A DNA stretch of 64,000 nt from Nostoc cf. commune SO-36 (GTDB taxonomy: Bacteria > Cyanobacteriota > Cyanobacteriia > Cyanobacteriales > Nostocaceae), in contig NZ_AP025732.1 of NCBI RefSeq assembly GCF_023734775.1, forward strand, positions 62,001-126,000, written 5' to 3'. Both the position numbers and the translations under genes were made by a program. Positions 37,614-45,957 of this stretch are shown here, one piece after another (within the stretch, counting starts at the first letter, position 1; each line of letters begins with the position of its first letter). The notes beneath the pieces are model-generated. The model was not told where the DNA came from and searched no databases. It was given only the letters and a program-made list of their open reading frames with translations.

Positions 37614-39374
37614 GTGTTCCACATCACTCAGAGGACGGTTCACTGCATAAATCCTGATTGTCAACGTCCTTATCCTCAACCTTGGGGAAACAAATTTTGT
37701 AACAGCTGTGGCGCACCGCTAGAGCTGTTAGACCGCTATGTTCCATTTCAGCCCTTGGGATCAGGAGGATTTGCTCAAATATACACGGTTTGGGATGAAA
37801 AAACTCAAACCGAGAAAGTGCTGAAAGTGTTGGTAGAAGATTCACCAAAGGCGCTGGAATTATTTACCCAAGAAGCGGCGGTTTTATCTAGCTTGCAGCA
37901 TCCAGGTGTCCCCCAAGTCGATGCCGATGGATATTTTCACGTACAACTGTTTAATCCTAAACCACACCAACTGCCTTGTCTGATAATGGAAAAAATCAAT
38001 GGGCAAACTTTAGAGGAGATATTAAAAAAGTTTCCTCAAGGGTGTCCAGAGGATTTGGTTTTAAACTGGTTTACCCAAGCTATACAGATTTTACAGGAAT
38101 TACATAAACGTCAGATTCTGCACCGGGATATCAAACCTTCTAATTTAATGCTAGGCACTTCTGCGCCATCTGTAACCCCTCCTCAAGGGCAAATAGAGGG
38201 CGATCGCCTGGTATTAATTGATTTTGGTGGGGCAAAACAATTTAGTGCCTCTAAACTGCGTTCTCAGTCTAGTTCCACGCGATTATTTTCTTCTGGCTAC
38301 AGTCCACCAGAACAAGTGACTGGAAGTATTGTCGGGCCAAGTGCCGATTTTTATGCCCTTGGTCGAACGATAATTGAACTACTAACAGGCAAATACCCGC
38401 TAGAGTTGGAAGATCAGCAAACGGGGAAATTGCGCTGGCGAACTACGGTAAATGTTAACCCGCAGCTAGCAGATTTGCTGGATGAGATGGTGCAGGAAGA
38501 TGTGCGATCGCGTCCTGCAAATGCAGCTATAATTCAAAAACGTTTGGCGAAGATTTCTCAACCATTACCGCCACCAGGGTTGTTATCCCAACAGCGAAAC
38601 AAGATTAAGCAAGCTTCAACCCAAGCTTACCAGAGATTTACACTGCTAAAACAAGCTATTGAACAAATTTTGGCTAACTTTAGCCAAAGTGTAACTAAAA
38701 CCATTATTTTTATTGCTCAGACAATCATTAAAATTTTCCGAGCTTGTTTGGCGATAATTTGGGCGATAATCCTGAGTAGTATCGGCGCTTGTTTTGGGGC
38801 GATCGCTGGTTTTATTTTGGCCTATCGTACCAGCTTAGGGCGTCAGGTTGTGGAATTTTTTGGAAGTCAACTAAACCAATTAGTGCCAAATACTCAACCC
38901 ATCTTCGGGGCAGATATTTTGGTATTCGTTGCAGCCGGGTGGGGAACCGCTTGGGGACTGACAGCATCCGGATGTTTTGGTCAACGGCGGCGGTTTTTAG
39001 TGGCATCCCTGATGGGTATGATTAGCTATGGCTTCGGCTGGTTGATTTTGCAATTAATCACACCAAAAGACAGTGGTGAGGGTTTAGTGGCAGTGATTTT
39101 AGTAGCAGTTTGCCTACTCACCTTGAGCTTAGGACTTCGCAGCCATCATATAGTGTACGCTGTGTTCTCGGCCTTTGGCAGTGCGATCGCTTATGCATTT
39201 TTGATTATTTTGAGATTAGCACCTCCCATCTTCCAATTTACTAGTCAACCAGCTTGGTCAGAGTTACAGTTACCTCTGATTTTTTTTGGTTCTATAGGCT
39301 TCTTTATCAGCTTCTGGTTAGGAATAAGTTACTACCTAATTGTCCCTGGATTGCGCTTTTTAGGATGGCGATGA
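37614..39374 (+). CDS. Serine/threonine protein kinase with zinc ribbon and membrane domain
   Basis: 586 residues from GTG 37614. A zinc ribbon comes first (CINPDCQRPYPQPWGNKFCNSCG, residues 11-33). The kinase domain (~40-320) has GSGGFAQIY, a VLKVL lysine, catalytic HRDIKPSN and metal-binding LIDFGGAK (DFG). A hydrophobic C-terminal half (~365-586) has about six transmembrane helices. The layout is common in cyanobacterial membrane kinases of the SPK group; targets are unknown. A start with GTG rather than ATG is the only choice before the ribbon. Confidence 0.92.
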   Translation: MFHITQRTVHCINPDCQRPYPQPWGNKFCNSCGAPLELLDRYVPFQPLGSGGFAQIYTVWDEKTQTEKVLKVLVEDSPKALELFTQEAAVLSSLQHPGVPQVDADGYFHVQLFNPKPHQLPCLIMEKINGQTLEEILKKFPQGCPEDLVLNWFTQAIQILQELHKRQILHRDIKPSNLMLGTSAPSVTPPQGQIEGDRLVLIDFGGAKQFSASKLRSQSSSTRLFSSGYSPPEQVTGSIVGPSADFYALGRTIIELLTGKYPLELEDQQTGKLRWRTTVNVNPQLADLLDEMVQEDVRSRPANAAIIQKRLAKISQPLPPPGLLSQQRNKIKQASTQAYQRFTLLKQAIEQILANFSQSVTKTIIFIAQTIIKIFRACLAIIWAIILSSIGACFGAIAGFILAYRTSLGRQVVEFFGSQLNQLVPNTQPIFGADILVFVAAGWGTAWGLTASGCFGQRRRFLVASLMGMISYGFGWLILQLITPKDSGEGLVAVILVAVCLLTLSLGLRSHHIVYAVFSAFGSAIAYAFLIILRLAPPIFQFTSQPAWSELQLPLIFFGSIGFFISFWLGISYYLIVPGLRFLGWR

Positions 39375-39748
39375 AAGAGGGATTCCTATATTTAGGACTT
39401 GCCTAAGTGCCATATTTTTTTGTAGAGGTTATCAAGAGTCAAAAAATCGAAATCTTGACCCTTGACTTCGATAACATGAAGATATACGTGCCAGTTGCGT
39501 AAATCCTGCTATTTTAGCTGTTAAATACAAATAATTGGGGATTAACTATGGAACCTATTTCTATGATTATTGCTGCTTTAGGTGCTGGTGCGATCGCAGC
39601 TACTAAAGATACCGCAGGAACAGCAGTTAAAGATGCCTATCAGGGTTTGAAAGCCTTGATTAAGAAGAAGTTTGAGGGCGATGTTCTGGGACAAGCGATG
39701 GTAGATGCCAAACCAGAAGAAATCAAGCAAGCGGAAGGTTTGTTAAAA

Positions 39749-40974
39749 CCCACATTCCGCACCCTAACTGTCACAAGTTCATTAGTACTTAACTAATTGT
39801 CGGTGAACAGTACTTATGAACTATAAGGTGAAGTTGTATTTTAAACCTTAATAAGAATTTATTCTATTAATGTGTGATTAACTTAAGCCAAAGCCTCCAG
39901 GTGTGTATGTGAAAGTTACAGTGTAAACTCACGCGGTTGACATTACAAATAAATTTTTATGTTCATCAAATGAGAAGATGACAGTTGTTGTAACTTTCAT
40001 TTCATAACCATGTTTAACCACCAAGAGATTGAAATTCAGAACATAGATCATTTGGGTATAATTGCAGGGATTATAGATGCCATAGGCTTAGTAGATATTA
40101 TTAATGAATTAGTCGGTGAAGATGCACAAGAAAAAATTAGTCCGGGACATGTAGTTAAAGCAATGATATTAAATGGACTGGGTTTTGTAAGCAGTCCATT
40201 ATATATGTTCCCAGAGTTTTTTAAAGATAAACCTTGTGAACATCTAATTGGAGAAGGAGTAAAATTTTAGATGAAAAATCTCTTAGTAATGATGATATGC
40301 TTTCCGAATACAAGGCACAGCAAAGCTGTGAGCGGGGATTTGGATTTCTCAAAGACCCCTTATTTTTTGCAGATAGTATTTTTCTGAAATCTCCAGAAAG
40401 AATTGAAGCTATGGCTATGATAATGGGATTATGCCTATTAGTTTATACTTTAGCTCAAAGACAAATAAGAAAAGCTTTATCGGCATCTGAATCTACTATT
40501 AAAAATCAGCTTGGTAAATCTATAAATAATCCGACTATGCGATGGATATTTCAACGCTTTCAATCTATACATTTAGTAAAATTTGATAATGAAATATCAA
40601 TATCTAATTTGAATTTGGAAACAGAATATATTCTGAGTTTTTTGCCAGAGAATTGTCGTTATTATTATAAATGTTAATCAGGCTGTATCTACAATCTATT
40701 TGTCATAGAGACTATTAATTAAAATTCATAGTCACAAATTGTAATCACTTTTAATTTGTATATCATAAACTAGACATAGATATTAGTTTAACATTCATAA
40801 ATTTTTATCTATTAATTAAACGTCAATACTTATTGCTTCTTATTGAGAATAAAATATTATTTAGGATAAGTAAATAATATGAGTATACGAGCCAGGGAAG
40901 TATTTTTTTACTCTCATTGTCGAGAAAATATTCAGTAAAAACCCCTTTGTGACAGTTAGGGTGCGGAATGTGGG
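39749..40974 (+). mobile_element. Degenerate IS1634-like element
   Basis: 1226 bp. The inverted ends match perfectly over ~28 bases: CCCACATTCCGCACCCTAAC at 39749-39768 and its complement ending at 40974. Target duplication TTAAAA at 39743-39748 and 40975-40980. It carries two transposase pieces: 40010-40270 (DUF4277-like N-terminal part, MFNHQEIEIQNIDHLGIIAGIIDAIGLVDIINELVG) and 40297-40677 (C-terminal part, QSCERGFGFLKDPLFFADSIFLKSPERIEAM), with most of the DDE core missing between them. It cannot move by itself. Confidence 0.9.
40010..40677 (+). pseudogene. IS1634-type transposase with internal deletion
   Basis: The N-terminal 86 residues match the DUF4277 opening of IS1634-family transposases (ISPGHVVKAMILNGLGFVSSPLYMF). 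After the stop at 40270 the frame resumes at 40297 with the family's C-terminal end (CERGFGFLKDPLFFADSIFLKSPERIEAMAMIMGLCLLVYTLAQRQIRKAL). Some 300 central residues are gone, including catalytic residues. Interrupts the effector-like gene at 39548. Confidence 0.88.
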
Positions 40975-41182
40975 TTAAAAGATAAAATTACCAAAGCTGG
41001 TGCTGATCAAGACCAGGAAATTATTAAAGTGGCTCAGGATTTACTCGAAAAAGTGAAAGAACAACCTGGGGGACAGGAAATAATCAATCAAACTCAAACC
41101 AACACCATGAGTGGAAATACCGTTGGTGGAAATGTGAACTTTGCACCGACTGTGCAAAAGCAAGGTTAAGGATACCAAGATC

Positions 41183-43087
41183 ATGAGCGAGTCAGTCCCA
41201 AATCACTCATCTCAAGAACAAGAAAATCTCTTAAACGATAATAGTGTTGGGGGTGATTTGACTTTCGCTCCTGTACAGATAATCAACTACTACTATCGAG
41301 AAGAAGCAAGATTAGTCCCGTCTGATCCTACAGACGCTGTTGATGAATATCTGCTTTGTCCTTATCGGGGGTTGTTTCATTTTGGCCCCAATGATGCAGA
41401 TGTTTTTTTTGGGCGGGAAATATTTATCGAAGAACTTTATAGTGCAACTAAAATCAAGAATTTTATTCCCGTGCTAGGTGCATCAGGAAGCGGTAAATCT
41501 TCCGTGGTGTTAGCGGGATTAGTCCCTAAGTTGCAAAAAGCAGGTCATTGGCAGTTTACTCACTTTCGTCCTGGTTCAGATCCTTTCCATGCTCTAGCTT
41601 TAGCTCTTGTTCCGCTTTATACACCCAATTTAGATCAAACAGACCAAATTGCCCAAGCCCGAAAGATGGCTGGTTACTTGCAAGATGGTTCTGTTATTCT
41701 CTTAGATGTTTTTGCTAAAATTCAGCAAAATCACCCTAACGATCGGGTACTACTGATTGCTGACCAATTTGAAGAAATTTACACACTCTGTAACAATCAA
41801 GAAATTCGCCTTAAGTTTCTCGACTGCTTATTAGCCAGTTTAGTAACTCCTACTTTCCTGACTTCATCGGCTACGGTGTTGGTGACAACGATGCGGGCAG
41901 ATTTTTTGGGAAATGCTCTCTCCTATCGTCCCTTTGCTGATGTCTTACAAAATGGTGATGTGAAACTGGGGCCAATGAATCGGGAGGAACTAACACAAGT
42001 CATTGAAAAACCTGCCCAAAAATTCGGGGTGACATTTGCAGACGGACTGGTAGAACGCATTCTGGATGATGTGGAAAACCAACCTGGAAATTTACCTTTG
42101 CTAGAGTTTGCTTTGACTGAGTTGTGGAACAAGCGAACAGGTAAACAATTAACTCACAAAATCTATGAAGAAATTGGTCAAGTAGAAGGTGCGTTAGCTC
42201 GCCATGCTGATGAGAAATATGGCAACTTGACAGATGATGAGAAGGAAAAAGTGCGGCGGATTTTTATTCAATTAGTGCGTCCGGGTGAGGGAGTAGAAGA
42301 TACCCGACGAGTTGCCATGAAAGCAGAATTGGGGGAGCAAAGCTGGGCTTTGGTAAAAAAATTAGCTGATGCTCGGTTGGTGGTGACAAGTCGCAATGCT
42401 ACCAGTCAAGAAACAGTGGAGGTAGTCCATGAAGCTCTGATTCGCAATTGGGGAGAACTGCGAGAATGGATGAATACAAACCGCGTTTTTAGGGCTTGGC
42501 AAGAGCGATTAAGAGTAGGAATGTATCAATGGCAACAGATGGTACAGGAGAACGAAGACGCAACGAAATGGGATGAAGAAGGGGCATTGTTGCGAGGTGC
42601 AGCGTTGGCGGAGGCGGAAGAGAAGTTGAAACAACGTCGAGAAGATTTGAGCGAAGGGGAGCTATTTTATATCCAAACAAGTGTAGTACTGCGAGATCAG
42701 GAACAAAAACTTCGAGATAGGGAACAAAGACAGCGAGAACGTGTAAGACAACAGACTGTTTATGTTTACTTATTGGCAGGGGGTTCGATTTTGATTTTAG
42801 CTTTGGGTCTATTGATTCAATTGCAGATCACCGAAAAGCAAAAAGAAATAGAGTACCTTCAAAAATCAGCGGCAAAAGAAATAGAGGATGTTAAAAAACA
42901 AGCGGCAAAAGAAATAGAGGACTTTAAAGAAGAAGCGACGACAGGCGCAATTCACGAGAGAGGGAGAATGTGTTACCAGTTGATAAGAAGTAGGAATTTG
43001 AATTGGGAAGAAGTTTATAAAACGGTGGAGGAGTATGAAGAGAAAAAAAGAAGGTTTGATGATTGTGAGTTGGAATGGGGTAAATAA
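41183..43087 (+). CDS. STAND-family NTPase with membrane segment (no WD40 repeats)
   Basis: 634 residues from ATG 41183. The N-terminus carries NSVGGDLTFAPVQ (~17-29), the same motif as at the end of the upstream effector-like gene. The signature opening CPYRGLFHFGPNDADVFFGRE leads to an NTPase with P-loop GASGSGKSSVV near residue 98 and Walker B VLLIADQFEEIY near 187, then a helical winged-helix region with VEVVHEALIRNWGELREWM. A transmembrane helix (~525-548) is followed by a coiled coil and short tail. Many cyanobacterial relatives have C-terminal WD40 repeats; this one does not. Likely role: signal-activated switch in conflict or defence (inference). Confidence 0.85.
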   Translation: MSESVPNHSSQEQENLLNDNSVGGDLTFAPVQIINYYYREEARLVPSDPTDAVDEYLLCPYRGLFHFGPNDADVFFGREIFIEELYSATKIKNFIPVLGASGSGKSSVVLAGLVPKLQKAGHWQFTHFRPGSDPFHALALALVPLYTPNLDQTDQIAQARKMAGYLQDGSVILLDVFAKIQQNHPNDRVLLIADQFEEIYTLCNNQEIRLKFLDCLLASLVTPTFLTSSATVLVTTMRADFLGNALSYRPFADVLQNGDVKLGPMNREELTQVIEKPAQKFGVTFADGLVERILDDVENQPGNLPLLEFALTELWNKRTGKQLTHKIYEEIGQVEGALARHADEKYGNLTDDEKEKVRRIFIQLVRPGEGVEDTRRVAMKAELGEQSWALVKKLADARLVVTSRNATSQETVEVVHEALIRNWGELREWMNTNRVFRAWQERLRVGMYQWQQMVQENEDATKWDEEGALLRGAALAEAEEKLKQRREDLSEGELFYIQTSVVLRDQEQKLRDREQRQRERVRQQTVYVYLLAGGSILILALGLLIQLQITEKQKEIEYLQKSAAKEIEDVKKQAAKEIEDFKEEATTGAIHERGRMCYQLIRSRNLNWEEVYKTVEEYEEKKRRFDDCELEWGK

Positions 43088-43426
43088 GATTAACGCCGTG
43101 TGCGACTTTTTTAAAACTCTGATTTCATAAGTATTTAAAAGATGTGGAATTTAGAAAAGGATAAAACACTAATCTATAGAATAGTTACTATAGATAGATT
43201 TTAATATTTTGCAAAATATCCTGCATTTAAAACTTTACAGGCGATCGCATTTTGGGGAAACTTCAGGGGCGATTGGTATACTGAGAACAACTTTTAGAAA
43301 GGGCGATCGCTCTTATTCTATTTCACCAAATGCGAGACTCTTTCAGAGTCACTCTGCGATCGCATCACAACAAAATATGCACCATCATTAATAAATATAG
43401 AGCAATTTCAAACAGGAGAAGACCTG
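43088..43426. other. Intergenic region with a duplicated regulatory-like box
   Basis: No gene. Box A, GCGATTGGTATACTGAGAA... to GCGATCGC (43270-43312), and box B, ACTCTTTCAGAGTCACTCTG (about 43337-43356), both recur at 44168-44211 and about 44124-44143. Box A includes TATACT, a good -10 element. AGGAG (43414-43418) precedes the next ATG. Confidence 0.6.
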
Positions 43427-43684
43427 ATGCAATCGGCGTTACGAATTGAAACTCAAGTTTTACCAGGCAACAAAATTGAAATTAATTTGCCTAATGATCA
43501 TGCCTTAACCTCAGTAGGACAAACCGTTGAGGTGATTGTCTTGCTACCAGAACAGAAACCTGATCTAGAAAGCCAATCCATTTTGAAATTGCTGGAAGAA
43601 ATTCATAGAGAACGCCCTGTTGGGAGAAGTGTAGAGGAAATCAATCGAGATATACAGCTAGAAAAAGAGGCATGGGACAACTAA
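43427..43684 (+). CDS. Antitoxin-like protein paired with PIN toxin
   Basis: 85 residues. The first ~50 form an AbrB/VapB-like beta part (RIETQVLPGNKIEINLPNDHALTSVGQTVEVIVLLPE), the rest a helix region (ILKLLEEIHRERPVGRSVEEINRDIQLEKEAWDN) that would wrap the toxin. The RSVEEINRDIQLEKEAW tail is a known pattern of cyanobacterial antitoxins that pair with PIN toxins. Its stop overlaps the toxin ATG at 43672 by 13 bases, a translationally coupled pair. Confidence 0.8.
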   Translation: MQSALRIETQVLPGNKIEINLPNDHALTSVGQTVEVIVLLPEQKPDLESQSILKLLEEIHRERPVGRSVEEINRDIQLEKEAWDN

Positions 43685-44119
43685 CTTTTCCCAACGCTGC
43701 CCGTATATACATTGATACGGTAACAATTATTTACGCCATTGAACAGAACCCAAACTTATGGGGTATTGCTGAATCCTCTCTGGAATAGCCTTCAGGCAGG
43801 AAACCTTGAGGTTTTTAGCAGTGAACTGACTTTGATGGAAACCCTAGTCGTGCCTATGAGAAATTCGGATATGTTTCTGATTAATGCCTATGAGCGATTA
43901 CTGCGATCGCCCCAAATACAATTAGTTCCCATTAGTCAGACCATCTTGAAGGAAGCAGCAAGGCTACGCGCTATTACGCCTTCATTGAGAACACCCGATG
44001 CCATTCATATTGCAACGGCTACAACATTAGGCTGTACCCAGTTTCTCACCAATGACCGACAACTACGAACAGCGACAGACTTATTTATCGTGATTTTAGA
44101 TGAAGTGCTGGCATCATGA
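43672..44119 (+). pseudogene. PIN-domain (VapC-type) toxin, frameshifted
   Basis: From ATG 43672 the frame reads MGQLTFPNAARIYIDTVTIIYAIEQNP and stops at 43786; the rest (WNSLQAGNLEVFSSELTLMETLV... to TDLFIVILDEVLAS) is in another frame up to 44119. One extra base near 43775 (AATCCTCTCTGG) explains it. PIN acidic residues are visible: Asp in YIDTVT, Glu in TLMETLV, Asp in TPDAIHIA and Asp in LTNDRQL. So the enzyme is whole apart from the shift. Family members are tRNA or rRNA endoribonucleases. Error or real loss cannot be separated here. Confidence 0.85.
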
Positions 44120-44213
44120 ACGATACTCTTTCAGAGTCACTCTGCGATCGCGTTGATCGAGGAAAAGTGCGATTGGTATACTGAGAATAACTTCTAGAAA
44201 GGGCGATCGCATC

Positions 44214-44462
44214 ATGACGACACGCGAACTCTTATTCCAGGAACTAGCAAACACGTCCGATGAACTCTTGCTACCAGTGCTGCAATTTTTGCAATTTCTC
44301 AAAGCGCATCCGATTCAATCTGCTGAACTTGAACTGGATACTTTGGAAACCATCATCAGTCTTCGGCAGGGATTAGCCGAGTTTGATCGCGGTGAAGGAC
44401 TTCCCGCTACTCAAGCCTTAGAAGAACTGCGTCATCGACTCCAGATTCCCCCTCGCCCATGA
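44214..44462 (+). CDS. Antitoxin-like protein (DUF2281-type)
   Basis: 82 residues. The sequence MTTRELLFQELANTSDELLLPVLQFLQFLKAHP is typical of small cyanobacterial antitoxins of ParE/RelE or PIN modules, followed by an acidic linker and SLRQGLAEFDRGEGLPATQALEELRHRL. Its stop overlaps the next ATG (ATGA at 44459-44462), marking a coupled pair. Its upstream region repeats boxes A and B found before the previous antitoxin. Confidence 0.78.
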   Translation: MTTRELLFQELANTSDELLLPVLQFLQFLKAHPIQSAELELDTLETIISLRQGLAEFDRGEGLPATQALEELRHRLQIPPRP

Positions 44463-44776
44463 CTTATCAGGTTTTACTTCAGCCAACTGCGTTTCAAGAT
44501 ATAGAAAACACTTACCGTTAGATGTGTGACAACCTAGATGCTGAAACTGCTAATCAATAGTATTACGACCTGCAAGATGAGATTGCCTCCCTGCACCTGT
44601 TTCCCAAACGATGCCCAATAGCGCCCGAAGCACAAGCGATTGGGCGAGAAATTCGTCAACTCTTCGTCGGTAAACGTAGACAATATCGAGTATTGTTTGT
44701 GGTTGAGAAGGATGTTGTAGCTATTATTCATATTCGCCACAGTCGTCAAGCGCCTATTGAATCTGATGCAGAGTAG
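44459..44776 (+). pseudogene. RelE/ParE-type toxin with two in-frame amber codons
   Basis: The frame from ATG 44459 reads MTYQVLLQPTAFQDIENTYR, TAG, MCDNLDAETANQ, TAG, YYDLQDEIASLHLFPKRCP... and ends IHIRHSRQAPIESDAE. Both stops fall where ParE/RelE relatives have Trp (motifs YRW and RWY), so each is a TGG to TAG change. No other damage is seen: the REIRQLFVGKRRQYRVLFVVEKDVVAIIHIRHSR core is conserved. As it stands the toxin is not made from this gene. Confidence 0.85.
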
Positions 44777-45166
44777 GCGATCGCACTTTGAGGAACGAAA
44801 TGCAACATTTTCACTGATTTGTTGGGTTTTACTTCCCTACGGGACGCTACGCGAAGGTTCAACTCAACCTATAGAGTTTATGGTTTTAATCAAGTGCCCA
44901 AAAACAAGATCCCCCTAGTCGCATTTTTTATCGCGCTAGGGGGATCACATATTTGGTAGTCTATAATTGGTTCGGTATAGTTCCTTACGATTTGATTCTA
45001 TAGCTTATATTTCAGTTTGAGTAGTCTTACCATTAGAATTTATAGTATTTTTACACCTTCTTAATGAATGCTTCATCCCTGTTCTTCCTTAGAGCAGCCG
45101 TATATGTAACTATGACAATACGCTATATGCGTGACTAGTCATTTTTGCAAATATTCAGTAAAAAAT
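44777..45166. other. Intergenic region with strong hairpin
   Basis: 44908-44946 is a stem GATCCCCCTAG / CTAGGGGGATC (11 bp) with a loop containing T6, a terminator-like or repeat structure. Left of it, AACGAAATGCAACATTTTC...TTGTTGGGTT is a fragment of a common Nostoc repeat. The last ~170 bases are AT-rich and likely hold the promoter of the next gene. Confidence 0.55.
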
Positions 45167-45730
45167 ATGAAACTTAAGATTGTTGCTACTGTCGCCCTGT
45201 TAGCTTGTTTCGGGTTTGCAGAGCAGGCTGTTGCATTAAGTCAGATAGACTTGGATCAGTTGAAGTCAACAAGTGCCTGTCCCCGGTGTAATTTAAGTGG
45301 TGCTGACCTAACTAAACTGAATCTCAGTGGAGCAAATTTACGAGGGGCTGACTTGAGCGGCGCTACATTGTCTCAAGCTAATCTTACGAATGCCGATCTC
45401 ACTGGTGCAAATTTAGAAGGTGCGATTCTGAATACAGTAAATCTCAGTGGTGCTTCTTTAACAGGAGCAAATCTAAAAGCTGCATCTCTGGAAAATGCCG
45501 ATTTATCTTATGCCGGTTTCATCAGCGCCAATTTGGAAGCAGCAAACTTGAAAGATGCCAAATTGCAGTTTACTAATTTTCGGGGGGCTAACTTCCGACT
45601 AACAACTCTAGCTAATGGTGTCGTCACCTCCGATAAACCTTATGGCTGGTCGTTAGAGCGTCAAAATGCCAGAGAATGTAACGAGTACAAACCCGAAAAT
45701 ACTTTAGGCACAACCTGCTATTCAAAATAA
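45167..45730 (+). CDS. Exported pentapeptide-repeat protein
   Basis: 187 residues from ATG 45167. A signal peptide (~1-23, MKLKIVATVALLACFGFAEQAVA) with cleavage after AVA. A short helix and CPRCNLSGADL opening leads to about 20 pentapeptide units (A(D/N)LxX, residues ~42-140), then a C-terminal region with two cysteines (ARECNEYK, GTTCYSK). Periplasmic or lumenal. Such small secreted members are common in cyanobacteria; function unknown. Confidence 0.85.
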   Translation: MKLKIVATVALLACFGFAEQAVALSQIDLDQLKSTSACPRCNLSGADLTKLNLSGANLRGADLSGATLSQANLTNADLTGANLEGAILNTVNLSGASLTGANLKAASLENADLSYAGFISANLEAANLKDAKLQFTNFRGANFRLTTLANGVVTSDKPYGWSLERQNARECNEYKPENTLGTTCYSK

Positions 45731-45735
45731 ACTGG

Positions 45736-45822
45736 GGCATGGGGCATGGGGCATTGGGCATTGGGCATTGGGCATGGGGCATGGGGCATGGGGCATAGGG
45801 CATTGGGCATTGGGCATTGAGG
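45736..45822. repeat. GGGCAT(T/G) short tandem repeat
   Basis: About twelve heptamers, GGGGCAT and TGGGCAT, in a row. Same STRR class as before zwf, opposite orientation. Sits between the pentapeptide gene and the amidohydrolase. Confidence 0.9.
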
Positions 45823-45957
45823 ACTAGTTATTAATTCTTCTCCCCTTGCTGCCCCTGCCTCCCTTTGCTTGTTGTTAACTATCCTTGTATAGCAAAAGCA
45901 TTTTGTTTGTTAACAGTTCTTTATCATGGGAAAAAAGCCTATAGATTAATTAAATCG

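Larger units (their letters stand above)
39548..41169 (+). pseudogene. STAND-associated effector-like gene split by an IS1634-type element
   Basis: The 5' part (39548-39748) encodes MEPISMIIAALGAGAIAATK... to EGLLK. The 3' part (40981-41169) continues DKITKAGADQDQEIIKVAQDLLEKVKEQ and ends GNTVGGNVNFAPTVQKQG. Removing the insert and one copy of TTAAAA restores one frame of ~130 residues. The predicted product has a small hydrophobic/helical N-terminal domain (MEPISMIIAALGAG, then TAVKDAYQGLKALIKKKF) and a short Gly/Asn motif at its C-terminus shared with the N-terminus of the STAND protein that starts 13 bases later. The gene is dead unless the element excises. The effector role is inferred from this pairing, not from a recognised family. 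Confidence 0.8.

Noticed and set aside
44908..44946. Small RNA gene for the strong CCCCCTAG hairpin
   Set aside because: No promoter or neighbouring gene supports an independent RNA; kept as a hairpin in the intergenic entry.
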